Positions 1 to 11,331 of a DNA stretch of 64,000 bases are shown one piece after another (the first letter of the stretch is position 1; each line of letters starts with the position of its first letter). The position numbers were made by a program, and so were the translations under genes. The stretch is from assembly GCA_009192285.1 (NCBI GenBank), contig WBVU01000012.1, positions 248,001-312,000 on the forward strand. Direction: 5' to 3'. The notes under the pieces are model-generated. The model made no database searches. It was given only the letters and a program-made list of their open reading frames with translations, and was not told the DNA's origin. This stretch comes from Morchella semilibera. Taxonomy: Eukaryota; Ascomycota; Pezizomycetes; Pezizales; Morchellaceae.

Positions 1-261
1 ATCATCAATACGCGTGGTGGCGGTTTGTGGGATAGGTCGGGTTCCTAAGCGTCAGCTTTCATTCCTTTCATCGATCTCACTCTCTCTCTTTCATCCCTCT
101 CATCACTCTCTCTACATCTCTCTCTCTCACTGCCATTTGATATATCTACATACTATCGAAACGCAGCTCTCACTCCCATTTCATATATCTACATACTATC
201 AAAACACAGATTAAAGACCACCCTATCACCCCATCACCAGATCTCACCCACCTATATCAAA
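1..261 (+). promoter_or_regulatory. CT-rich leader/promoter with a 34 bp direct duplication
   Basis: The stretch from about 60 to 130 is almost pure CT with short TCTCTC runs, typical of a fungal promoter or leader. Two near-identical copies of a ~34 bp segment follow at 133-166 and 176-209, sharing the core ATATATCTACATACTATC. They end about 50 bp before the ATG at 262. No gene is seen here. Confidence 0.5.
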
Positions 262-1017
262 ATGCCCTACCTGGCCCCCACCGCCTCCACCGCCATCACT
301 GTGCGCATCTCCGCCGACAAGGCCCTCAAGCACTACCTCGCCATCTACACCAACCCTCCCAGCAGCGCCCCAAAGTACCTACAAGACCTCATCAACGCCA
401 ACCTCGCCGGCGAGCACACCGACACCTCCGCGCAGCTGCACCTGCAGATCCCAGCCACACACATCAGCCCGCTGTTCACGGTGGACTTCTACACGCACGG
501 CCAGCGCTACCACCTCGTGTCCTCGCGCGGCATCACCCAATGGTACACCGAGCCATACGTGGGCGGGCGCTCCACCGACCGCAACAGTGCCGTCGTCTAC
601 ACGCACGGCTTCTTCGCCGGAAAGCTCATGAGCGTCCGCTGGCGCGTCTGGAACCTGCTCATCTATCTGCAGCGCGCGCATCTGTGTCTGCCGCTTGCGG
701 GCGGCTGGGAGAAGGATAGGTGGTGGGTGGTCAATGTGGGGCTGTGCTGGGGGAAGGGCCCCGAGGACCCCGCGACGAGCTTCGTCACCCTCTATGTCAG
801 GGAGGACACGAGGGTCTCGGGGGTGTTTGAGGTGCTGGCGGAACATGGCGTCGAGGGGTGGTTCTCGCTGACGCAGTGGTGCTGGCCCGGGGTGCAGATG
901 GGGAGGCCGAGGTGCTGGTATTATGATGATGCGTTGGAGTGTGGGGTTACGCTGAAGGAGAGCGGGTGGAGGGGGAGTAGTGAGGAGGCTGTGTGGCTGA
1001 AGACGCAGGATGGGTAG
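262..1017 (+). CDS. Hypothetical protein, 251 aa, tryptophan-rich C-terminal half
   Basis: A single uninterrupted reading frame runs from ATG 262 (context TCAAAATGC) to TAG 1015-1017, predicting 251 residues. I do not recognise the family. The N-terminal 35 residues are Ala/Thr-rich, then the text suggests an alternating alpha/beta globular protein with motifs such as VDFYTHGQRYHLVSS. The C-terminal half is unusually rich in Trp (about 14 residues) and has three well-spaced Cys. There is no signal peptide and no membrane segment. GC content and third-position C/G preference match SLX9 and PPWD1 nearby, which supports a real gene. The opposite-strand reading frame at 379-846 is a codon-bias shadow. 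A CT-rich promoter lies immediately upstream. Confidence 0.7.
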   Translation: MPYLAPTASTAITVRISADKALKHYLAIYTNPPSSAPKYLQDLINANLAGEHTDTSAQLHLQIPATHISPLFTVDFYTHGQRYHLVSSRGITQWYTEPYVGGRSTDRNSAVVYTHGFFAGKLMSVRWRVWNLLIYLQRAHLCLPLAGGWEKDRWWVVNVGLCWGKGPEDPATSFVTLYVREDTRVSGVFEVLAEHGVEGWFSLTQWCWPGVQMGRPRCWYYDDALECGVTLKESGWRGSSEEAVWLKTQDG

Positions 1018-2247
1018 GTCGTATGTGTGCGTGTGTGTGTTGGGTGGTATGGCAGGTTCAGTAGAGCTGTGCCGAGTACTACATGTCCGTGAACAAAAGC
1101 TTTCCCTTTCTTTCCCTTTTCTTCTTTTAACATCTCCCCAGTCCCTTCCACCATTAATCCCCCTTCAAAAGTGTTTGTTGCTGTTGTCGGACTTGATAGC
1201 TAGCTGTAAAGCTCTTTCCTGTCTCCTACTCTACTCTGTATATTACATCTTTAGCATCCACCACAGAATCCGAGCTCGTGTCATGACCCAGGTATGGCGG
1301 TTTGTGTGTGTATTGGTTGTGCTCATAGAATGTCTATATCGACGTCGTTGCGTGTGGGTCGAGTGATAGTTCGTGCAGTAGGCTGGTTGGATCTAGCCAC
1401 GGGAGTACATACTTTAGCTAACTGTAACTGTAGGACGTGGGTGTGTAATGTAATGTAATGTAATTTGATATAACACAACTCGCGGTGCTGTGGCTTGGGG
1501 GCTAGACGGTGGTCGTGTGCTATGTATGTATTGCAGGTTGTCAAAATTATTCGGACGCAACGGGATCGACGCAATGAACGAGACTACAAATAAACTACGA
1601 AGAGACCACAAATAAATACCGAATAGTAGAACCCTCAAGATACATTAATCTTTAGTATACCAGCCATCAGCTAGCTTCGAGTACACGCACCCTGAACTCT
1701 ATCATGTATCAGATATCGAAGTGTCCGGGTAATTTTGGCAACTTGCCATAGTAGGACCGAACCCACGCCGAAAAGACTACCACAGCCACAGCCACAACTG
1801 CAGACACTTCTTGTGTTGGCGGACCAGAATTACCCCTGGGTGGGAGTTGGGGTTGGTGTGTTAAAATCACCGATATCGAGTGACACCCCGTGACCCCACC
1901 ACACACCGGGAGTCACCCGGGTGGGTGGGTGGGTGGGTGTTGTAAATTCTATGTGGTTGATTGGTGTACATGTTCTTGGGCACACGGCTAGTCATGGGAT
2001 ATCATATGTGGGCGTAGAATGTAGTTCATTGTAGCTGGCTGGCTGGTGGGGCGTTAATCGCCGGGCCGGGGATATATATGTACTTATATGAAGTACATAG
2101 CTGTGACAGTACTATGTATCTGCATGCACCTGCTATAATTATAATTATAATTACAAGTACATAATCTGCAGGCACCTGCTATAATTATAATTATAATTAT
2201 AATTCCACGTACGTAGCTACATGTCCGAACGAACGAACGAACGAACC
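1018..2247. other. Gene-free stretch with GTGG repeat and AT-rich tandem duplication
   Basis: No supportable gene. A (GGGT)n run at about 1918-1938 could form a G-quadruplex. A ~46 bp unit is tandemly duplicated at 2120-2153 and 2166-2205, each copy carrying GCACCTGC followed by (TATAAT)n. A CGAA/GAAC microsatellite at about 2227-2246 leads into the TATA box of the next gene. Confidence 0.6.
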
Positions 2248-2255
2248 TATAAAAG
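2248..2255 (+). promoter_or_regulatory. TATA box of the proline-rich gene
   Basis: TATAAAAG lies 94 bp upstream of ATG 2342, which has a strong fungal start context (CAACAATG). This supports initiation at 2342 even though the reading frame there is broken. Confidence 0.5.
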
Positions 2256-2341
2256 CCCACCCCCACCCCTCTAGCTATCCACCCCCCCTATCTCTCGTTC
2301 TACCCACCTACATCTATCCATCCATACCACCAAAGCCAACA

Positions 2342-2834
2342 ATGACAGACCCCACCCCCACCCCCACCCCCTCCTCGCCGAACTCGCCGAGCTCCGCCGC
2401 CGCCGCGCCCAGAAGCCCCCCCCTCCACCTCCGCCTCCACCGCCACCGCCACCTGTTGCCAAAACAGCACTCTACAACCCGGCACAGACAAACTCGAAGC
2501 TGTTCGACGTGACGCCCGCGGGGAGTCAGAGTCAGAGTCGGCCTGCCGCTGGTGATGGTGGAGTTCCGCAGGCACTGCCTGTAAATAGGCCCCCGCCGGA
2601 TTTTGGCGCGGGCTCAAGCAGGGCCCAGCCTCCCCCGCCGCCACCCCCGTTCGTGAGACCCTCCGCACGCCCTGCGCCGCCGCGGCCACGGCCGCCGCCG
2701 CCGCCCCGTCGCCCCAGAGACTAAAGTATCTGGCTGAGCAGCGGCAGCTGCGCGAGGAGGCGCGCAGGGAGAGGGAGCGCATATTGAGGAATATCGAGGA
2801 GGATAAGGTCAGGAGGAGGGAGAGGGGGCGGTAG
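2342..2834 (+). pseudogene. Proline-rich protein with basic coiled-coil tail, reading frame broken
   Basis: Three overlapping frames together look like one protein. ATG 2342 opens a frame of Thr-Pro repeats that soon loses sense. The next frame, open from 2275 to the stop at 2722, gives a Leu/Glu/Arg helix (LLAELAELRRRRAQK), a polyproline run and then YNPAQTNSKLFDV, but has no ATG. The last frame, from about 2622 to TAG 2832-2834, gives an Arg/Glu-rich helix containing LAEQRQLREEARRERERI. The first switch could come from one base gained or lost in the C-rich (CCCCCA)n tract near 2351-2370. The second could be a 41 bp intron at 2581-2621 (GTAAAT..CAG). The tail loosely resembles the charged linker that precedes UBX domains, but no UBX domain follows. 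It may be a pseudogene, an assembly error in the C runs, or a polymorphic gene. Confidence 0.4.
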
Positions 2835-3329
2835 GGACTGTGGTTGGTTTGTTTTGTTTTGGTTGTTTTATTTTTATGGGGTAGTTTTTACTTGGGTTTT
2901 GGTGTGTCGTCTGTGCTTGGTTGGTAGTTAACTAGTTTATTAAAGTTGTTATAGCCTGAGCCTGTTCGAGAACCCCTTGGCGTGTATAGTGAAAGCACCT
3001 ATATATTCCGGCTTAGTCGCTGCTGTGGTTGCATGCCATATAGATAAGAATAAAAGTGATGACGGGCCGCGAGTGATAGTCCATGATCAAACTTTCCCAG
3101 GATGATACGGACTACTTGTAGCTACTATTATTGTGAAAGTATTATGTAGACGGATGGCCAGCAGTATAGTAGCCGGCACCGTAGGTATGGGTTTCTACTA
3201 CATATAGTTTTAGAACACAGGAATCACATAGCATGCACTACACTTTTAGAGAATCACAGAGCAGAGGGGGGAGCCCTCAAAAGGAAACAGACCCAAACTT
3301 TTATTCCCCATTACCCCCCCACCATCTAT
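2835..3329. other. Gene-free spacer
   Basis: I see no gene or structured element. The stretch is the downstream region of the proline-rich gene and of SLX9, which converge here. Confidence 0.5.
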
Positions 3330-3935
3330 CTACAACACCATTTCCTCCTCCCCCTCCTTGTGCACCGCCGCAGGCGCCTTCACAAACTCCTCCTTCCTCT
3401 CCATGGTCCCCTCAATAAACCCCCTCAACGCGACCCACGTGGAGGGCCTCCCCCCCGCCACCTGCGTCGCCGCCATGCCAGCCTGCATGATAGCCAAGTT
3501 CTTCCCGAAGCGCTCGCACTCGCCCTTCACGACGGCCTCCTTGCGCTTCATTGCGCCGGGCCTCGAGCTGATGCTCTTCCCCCCGGGCGCGGGGGGGGCG
3601 CTGGTGATGACGTCGTCGAGCGCGTCCGCGAGCGAGTCGAGCTCCGTGACGAGGTTCTGCTGCAGCGCCTTGTTCTTGCGGCGCCGGGAGCGCGCGGACG
3701 CCTTTGGCGACGCCTTCTCGATCTTGCGGAGGAAGGTGGTCTTGCGGGTGAGGAGCTTGGCCTTCTTGGTGGGTTTGGCACTGGTGGGGCGGGGGGTGCT
3801 CGTGCTCGTGCTGGTGGGGCGGGGGGTCTTGGAGCGGAGGGAGGGGCGCTTGCTGGGTTTTGTGGGGGCCTGGAGTGGAAGGGGTTAGTGATTGGTATGA
3901 GGAGAGGGGAAGGGAGAGGGAGGGGGAGGTACCAT
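3330..3935 (-). CDS. SLX9: Ribosome biogenesis protein SLX9
   Basis: SLX9 binds pre-ribosomal particles and helps process ITS1 and export the 40S subunit. The predicted protein has 180 residues in two exons: a first exon that is only the ATG (3935-3933), an intron 3932-3870, and a second exon 3869-3330. The layout is typical of fungal SLX9: a basic Ser/Thr/Pro N-terminus, a KKAKLLTRKTTFLRKIEKAS segment, an Arg/Lys patch (RSRRRKNK), a short acidic helix (LVTELDSLADALDD), then GAMKRKEAVVKGECERFGKN and a final WVALRGFIEGTMERK motif. The splice was chosen because the second exon has no suitable earlier ATG and joining gives MAPTKP. The gene diverges from PPWD1 across a 275 bp spacer. Family assignment rests on recalled motif order. 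Confidence 0.85.
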
Positions 3936-4210
3936 TTTGAGCTCTGGATGTGGGTGCGATGTGGGTGCGATGTGCGTGTGCGTGTGTGTGTTCGATGTTT
4001 GAGAAAAGTTTGGTTGTTTGTCAGTGATAAGATATGAGTGAGTGAGGCTTGAGTACAACAAGTATGTATTTAGTAGCGGTGGCTGATTACATATGTAACT
4101 CTTAACAAGCCACACAACAACCCCCTTCTGCTTAATTCGCGACACCCCCGAGAAATTCACTTCTCTCCACCATCGACACCCACAGTACAGACAACACCAA
4201 AAAAAAAAAA
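3936..4210. promoter_or_regulatory. Shared divergent promoter, SLX9 / PPWD1
   Basis: This 275 bp spacer separates two divergent start codons. It contains GTGTGCG repeats near the SLX9 side and a run of A bases directly before the PPWD1 ATG. No clear TATA box is seen. Confidence 0.5.
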
Positions 4211-6484
4211 ATGGCATCCGACAATGAATCTGCCTCCGGCTCCGGCACGCGTCCCGCAAAGCGTGTTCGTACCGACAGCAATCCCGTTCCTCCAGCTGAG
4301 GTCTCTGGCTCTACCGGCGCAGCAGATGGTAGGCACCCCCGGCGAGCTCATATCGTCCCCCCTCTTCATAGAAAACTAACTAAAAAACTACAGATGACAG
4401 CTCCTCCTCGGACGACGACATTGGCCCCACGCTCCCCCCCGCCGCCGGTGCAGCAGCCAAGAAGAAGAAGCGACGCACTCTCCCCCATGAGAAGCTCTAC
4501 CTGGCAGCGCTGCCCACAGCGCCGCGCTACTCAAAGTCTCTGATGCACCGCGACAACCTGGCGTTCGTGACGATGACGCCCTTCACAGACTTCCTGATCA
4601 CGACGAGCTTCGACGGCGTCGTAAAGTTCTGGAAGAAGATGGCCGTGGGGATCGAGTTTGTAAAGATGTTTCGTGCCCACCAGGGGGAGATTGTTTCCGT
4701 GTCTGTCAGCACCGATGGGCGCAGCTTTGCCTCGGCGGGGGTGGACGGGAGGGTTGCAATCTTTGATGTGGTGACGTTTGGTGAGTTTTCTTTCCCCATC
4801 CAGGGAGGGTAGTGAGTGAGTGGGCTAATGTCAAAGGGTAGATCTGTTGACGACGATAACGCTGCAGAGCGCGCCAAAGGCAATCTGCTGGGTGAATCGG
4901 CGGGGGTCGTCTCTGCCGCTGCTGGCGGTGTCGGATTCGGTGAACCCACATATTGTGATCTATGACGGCCGGGGGGATAATCCAAAGGTGCTGTACACGG
5001 TGTCGGATCTGCACCGGAGCATCGTGCACCTCATGGCCTTCAATGACAAGTACGACTGCGTGGTTTCCTGCGATGAGAGCGGTATGGTGGAGTACTGGTC
5101 GCCGAAGCCCGAGCGCGAGTTTGAGAAGCCCGATAACGTCTTCGAGTACAAGAGCTCCACCGGGCTGTTTGATTTCAGAAAGGTATATCCCGTCTTCCTC
5201 TTTCGATCATTGGCCCCTTCCACCACCACTAACCAGCAGAGCACAGGCAAAATCGGTCCCAACATCCATCACAATGTCCCCCACGCACGAGTCCTTCGCA
5301 ACTTTCTCGCACCCAGACCGTCAAATCCGCATCTTTGACTTTCCTAGCGCACGCCTCACCCGAACCTACGACGAATCCATCGCCACCCTAACCACCATGC
5401 AGCAGGCCGCCGCCCCAACCTCCAAGCTCCCCGACATCGAGTTTGGCCGCCGCATCGCCCTCGAATCCGACCTCTCCTCCCTCGCCAGCACCTCCGCCAC
5501 CCCCTCCACAACATTAACAACAACCCACCTCTCCAAAGCCAACATCATCTTCGACGAGTCGGGCCACTTCATCATCTACGGCTCCCTAACGGGCATCAAG
5601 GTTCTCAACACCACCACCAACCGCGTCCTCCGCACCCTCGGCCGCGAGGACCCCATCCGCCCCCTCCACCTCGCCCTCTACCAGGGCGCACCAAACAAAA
5701 AGTCCCTCGTCACCGTCGAGATGGCCGCGTCGTCCAACCCGCTGCTCAGCGAGGCCGAGTCCCGCGACCCGATGCTCTTCTGCACGGCCGCCGCCAAGCC
5801 CCGCTTCTACATCTTCACCAACGACGCCTCGGCGGGCAAGGCCGACCGCGACATCCTCAATGAGAAGCCCCTGCGCGACGCTGGCGCCGCCGGAGGCGCT
5901 GGCGGCGGCTCCGCGGCCGACGCGGCGCCAAAGGAGAGCGGAAAGGCGGCAATCATACACACCAGCATGGGCGACATCCATGTGCGCCTGTTCCCGGAGG
6001 CGGCGCCGCGCACGGTCGAGAACTTTGTGACGCACGCGCGCAACGGCTACTACAACGGCACAATCTTCCACAGGGTCATTCGCAAATTCATGATCCAGGG
6101 CGGGGACCCGTGCGGTGATGGCACGGGCGGGGAGAGTATCTGGGGCGGCGAGTTTGAGGATGAGTTCTCGACGCTGAGGCATGACAAGCCGTATACGCTG
6201 AGCATGGCAAATGCGGGGCCTAGTAAGTTTTTTTTTCCCCTCCTCTTTCTTGGTTTCTTTGTGAGGGAGAGGGCGGGGGGCTAATGCGGGATGGGGTACA
6301 TGTAGACACGAACGGATCCCAGTTCTTCATCACGACCGAGAAGACGCCGTGGCTGGACGGGAAGCACACCATCTTTGGCCGCACAATACAGGGCCTCGAC
6401 GTCGTCCACAAGATTGAGAATGTACGCACGTTCAAGGAGAAGCCGGAGGAGGACGTGAAGATTATCAACATCTCTGTTCTGTAG
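4211..6484 (+). CDS. PPWD1: WD40-repeat peptidyl-prolyl cis-trans isomerase (cyclophilin, PPWD1/CYP15 type)
   Basis: A nuclear cyclophilin of the spliceosome-associated PPWD1 type, interconverting Xaa-Pro bonds. Five exons (4211-4328, 4394-4780, 4842-5182, 5247-6222, 6306-6484) splice in frame to 666 residues, close to the human length of about 646. An acidic/basic N-terminus with KKKKRR is followed by WD40 blades (for example [16 protein letters not shown] and [16 protein letters not shown]) and, in the last ~160 residues, a full cyclophilin domain. Catalytic signatures are present: [14 protein letters not shown] supplies the Arg and Phe, and [10 protein letters not shown] the Trp. The motif ANAGPNTNGSQFF is created exactly by the last splice. 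A Gly/Ala-rich linker separates the halves. The gene diverges from SLX9. Confidence 0.96.
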
Positions 6485-9400
6485 TGCGTTGCAGTGCATT
6501 GCTGCGGGGGGGATCCGTTTAAAATTGTTGTGTGCATTGGTAGATTATAGACGTGGGAGGGGGGGGGAATGGGGGAGTGTAGGAATATACATGTATGTAC
6601 TGTAATGTGGGATGCCATAATGTGTAGCTGTAGAGAGCTTTATATTTATCTGGTTTTGGTCTTTTGGCTCTCCGTGCCTACCTACACCATCCCATCCGCG
6701 CCCAGAACCTCCCCTTACGCCAAACATATCACACCCCCAGGACATAAGATGGAGAAAAAAAATTGAAACGACCAACCGGTGGGAACCACCAGGGCTACAG
6801 AATGGCCATTTCGACTTCCCGCTCTTGCAAAGCCTGAGTTTACAGATTCGGGTGTGCTGGGTCTAATACCACACCCAAAACCACGGTTTTGGTTTCACAT
6901 ATATTACATGTAAAAGAAGATTCGTTTTGTTCAAAAACCACCAAGTAAATCGTTCTTGGACGCGGTGGTGGTGGGTTTATCGCGATATGCAGAGAAGAAG
7001 GGGGCTGGGTTGTGGCTGGTGGTGGTGGTCCGCCTGTCGGTAGTCGGGGTGCGTGGTGGGCCTCACTACTGGCACTGGCACTGGCACTGGCGTTGGAAGG
7101 TACATGGAGCCACAAAGCATCCTGTGTATTTACTTACATGCTAGCACCAGCGGGTAGTCTATTGGTATTAACCCCCCCCCCTCTATCCCTATCGCATCCT
7201 TTGCTGTGGGGAATCTGCCAGTACCGCCTTACACGCGAGGGGCGGGTGGGGGGTCGATAATTCAGATGCAGATGTATGCACATTCCGGATGTATGGGGTT
7301 GTGGCAGCACTGCGGTCATGGTCCGTCACTCGGTGGGGTGGTTCTAGAGCGGGGGTGGGGTGGTGGGGTTCGTGCTATACATACATGTTTCATCACATCA
7401 CGGCGGTCTGACTCCTGGGGAAAAAATGGGGTAAAGCATAGGATGTACATATCCCCGCCTTGACGTGACGGCAGCAGGTGGATGGGCGTGGGGCGTTTAG
7501 TCTGATTTATATAGCCCTGGCCCAAAGACTCGGTCACGGTGGTTTCGCGTTGGAAGGGTCACGGTGGTTTCGCGTTGGAAGTGAGTACACTCACTACCAG
7601 GGGGTGAACTGTGGCACAGGAGGGTTAGCGCTCCTGGGTGCGGGGATGGTATTATACATGTAGTTGCTCTGTGGCGGTGGTGTGTGCTGTGTGCCGGCTT
7701 GCATCAGACCCAAACCAAACCATTGAACCAGCGCCCACAAGGCCTCCGCCTGCTGAAATAAATGGAAACCAAAGTATCCATCCAACCATGTTTCTGAAAA
7801 AAAGGCAAAAGACTTAGGCACCCCACGCGGGTGCGGCTTTCCTACGCTAGATTGTGTTAGTGGGGTTGGACCTGAGTTGTGGCGGTAAGAGCGCCACTCA
7901 GACAACCCCCCGATGGAAGTAGGTGGTATCTTTCTGGCTTTGGCCGCTGTGACTGCGTGGGTGGGCAGCCCGCCTTCTCTGTCACATCCATCTACATATG
8001 TACATGCCCCCCCACCCACTGCATCTATGCATGAAGTATAAGTGCGTGTAAATAGCATACCCCCACGCATACAGGAAAAGTATGTGCCTCCCCTTCCCCA
8101 CCGCCCTCTCTCCACGCTTTACATGGCTCCTTGAACAAATATAGACGCAAACAAGAAAGGGTTAGCATCGTGGAGAATAGTATGACTGAGAGCAAGAAGG
8201 TATGTTTCAACGACCTGGTGTTCATCATGAATCATCACTCGGTGCGAGTGACCATCTATGAGGATTGTGGTATCGGGGGGCGTTGGTTATAGACTCGTCA
8301 TAAAGGTTACTGTATCGGTTTTAGGTGCTCTAGAGTCATGGCGTAGTGGCCTTTACCTAGGAAAGGTGATACTATCGGCATTAGGTGGGTAGTAGATGTG
8401 GTGAGGTTTTTGATTCATATGGGCATCATTCATCGTGATAGGAGTTTTGAGGTGCGGAGAACTCCATGGATGGAAGCGTTCACTGATTCTCTTAGTTAAC
8501 TTAAACAGGATAAGTGGCGAGACCCCAATAATGTAACCGGGTTGATGATAGCAAGAAGCCTATAGTATAACCAGCACCCTCTGTAGCAAGAAAAACAAAC
8601 CGACAGTGCGAAAACCCCAACAGAACCCAAACACCCAGGACCACAACAAACCCAGAAGCAAAACAACCTACTCCAGAGATGATTCCGTGAAAATAACCAC
8701 AACATGTGAACTCACAAGCAACAATGCCACACACTCACCCCTGCATCTCTCATATGAACATTTAAGGATTCCCACAACCATTGCCGTCTTTACCATCAGA
8801 CCTTATGTGGAAATTTGGATAAAAGTGGTTTTGGTGCTGAGCAGTTAGAGGTCAGGTCTCAACTATCATGGGTTGGCAACCAGGCGGGTTGGTTTGTTGT
8901 ATGTTTCTATGGGTTGGGTTTCTTTCTGGCTTGTTTGGAATTTTTATACAAGGGCAAATACGGAAAAATAAGCCGGAGAGTATCTGAAGGGGGTCTAGTA
9001 CTTCACTACCAAGAAAATTGAAATTCACATTCCTAGCTTTCTTTCTTGGCTAAGTTCTATAAACGAATCCTAGGACTCGTACCCAATGGTCAGCATAGCG
9101 GGGGTCATACTGGTGGCACAATAAGATGTCCGCTTGGGTATACAAGCATTTACTCAATGTCCAAACCGGGGAGCTATAGATTATAGTGTAACTGCCTCCA
9201 AATGTCTATATGCAGGACCGGAATTAAGGAAGGGCCATGAGCAAAGAGCCAGCCACCTCCCAACCCGTTGGAAAAGTAGGCCTGAGGCGCCCGGCCGGTC
9301 AAAGACCATGGGCAGCTGGGTACTTGCGGTTAGGAGGGCCGGGGCTGTTCTTCCGCCGCGGTTCGTCCCTGGTTCGCTGGGTTTTGCTGTGGTGGTTGTC

Positions 9401-11331
9401 TCTCTCTATCTAGGGGAAATTGAATACATTGATTCTATGGGTAGCGGGGGAAATAAGCCTTTGATCGATCGCCGTAGAGATAAGTGAGGGTCCCCTATCA
9501 AGGCCCGAGGGCCGGGCAGCGGACACATACATACATGAAACATGATATACATGGTTTTATATTTCCACTGTGTAGTTCGCTCTCCCAAGAACTATACAAG
9601 GTCTCCACAGTCCTAGGAGAAAGGATATTTTAGACTCCTGTTTGGCCTAAGGAAACTCTAAGGATTCCACCTCGGACGGAACTGCCTCGAAACGAAGCTT
9701 TTTGTCCTCTATATTAAATCATAATTGTGTCTGTTGTCTTCTCAGTGAATCTTCTCAGTGAAGTTTGATATAATATTCAATTCAGGCCGGTGAGGCTAAC
9801 GGCCCTAGAAGGTTCTCCGCTGCGCCGTGACCGCCCAGCTTGGCTTTGCCTACCCGCCGCTTTTCAAGTAGCACGAAACTGTACGTCATGAGTAGAGAGC
9901 CGTTTCTGCGGCATCTGTAATAATCGAGACACCTAATCGTGTCCCTATAGCGTCGTGTCGTGTTAGGTGCCAGATCACACTGCCCCTTGCCCCACGGTGA
10001 ATAAACATCACGCCGCCGCCTACTCCCGCATCCTGAGGTCTGTTTATCACTAGCTATGTGTATTCAACCACAGCCTCGTCGAATGCAGGCTGGCGGGGAA
10101 GCACCGTGACCTCATTGAACTGCTGTCGGGTCGGTCTTCTGGGAGATGTCTCTTCTCAGCACAGCAGATCATCATCGATGCTGTTTACAGGCTCCTTGAT
10201 CGCTCTATGGCTTTAATGGGGGTGAGCTGTCCCAAGGCTGGATCGTCCATCTAAAGGCTTCTGAGACTAGACTGATCTTATTCACACGATATTCCGGCCA
10301 TGCTTGTAGTGCACTGCGATACCAAATTGTGACCAACTTCATCAGCGACTTCGCCAACATTTACGGCGGTTAAATATCGGTTGGGGATTCAGCAGGAGGT
10401 GTTGGTGCCTGGTCAGTTTCTCCTTATTGGTTATCGGGTATGTACGGTGTTTGGTCAATTAGCAGCTCTTTAGCAATCAGGTATCGTTCTAATTCTTGAG
10501 TTGTGGGCAATTAGATTTTTCCTAAAGCGGCTAGTGGGCCATTCTATTACGCTGCCTCATAAAACCTAATGCCAAGGAACCTGGAAATCTTGAGCCCCTT
10601 GGGCCTCACAAATTTCTCCTCAAGCCAGAGGTCGGGATTATCTGGCCCGGGGCCTTATGGGGCTGCCTTTTAGAAGGAGGAGAAGCGTTGGGTTTTTGCA
10701 CTTGTCAAACAAACGCAATTCAATGGAGAGTTGTCAAGAAAGAAACATTCTATTAAGCATGCACACTTGTTCACGGTGCTCGTAATTGATTGTTTGGATA
10801 CTCTAGCCTATTTCTAATAATATAAATCGCTTATTCATATCGCTAATATCATGAGTTTGAGCCCAGGATTGCTGTGGGGTGTCTTTGAATCAATCACCAA
10901 CTTAAGTCACTAATAGCTGCAGCAGACTTTACTAACTACATAGAGACTCTCTCAATCCACGCTCATCCCGATACAAATGTCTGTATAGAGTACCGTCGAT
11001 GCTTTCTTAGAATCTCTCCATCAGTTACAATGAATAGGATTGTATGAAGCGGTGAGTTTCGACTCGAAAAAAAAAAAGAATGAAATTTCTTATTAAGACT
11101 AGCCAAGTTATAGACCTCCGTACTATTATCTTTGTACCTCTTGAATCCAGCCGTTGCCATAGTAATCTTGATTTACTCGGTTGCTTGGCCTTTCGGGCGG
11201 CTTACCAGATTCATGAAAACATAGGTGAAAGTCTACACGAAAAATAAATTTCCAATAGTAAGTAATCCATCTCGCTGAATACATCCATCCACACTCTTCA
11301 TCCTCACAAACCTGCCCATTCAGACATATCG
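6485..11331. other. Gene-poor 4.8 kb stretch
   Basis: I find no reading frame that I can support as a gene. Three TACATGTA octamers lie at about 6588, 6905 and 7652. A short imperfect direct repeat (AAAGGT..TATCGG..TTAGGTG) occurs at about 8303 and 8365. The part from 9.7 to 10.9 kb looks like decayed sequence but shows no recognisable transposon protein. Confidence 0.5.

Noticed and set aside
9134-9487. 117-codon open frame
   Set aside because: Composition is not protein-like over its length and there is no homology I recognise.
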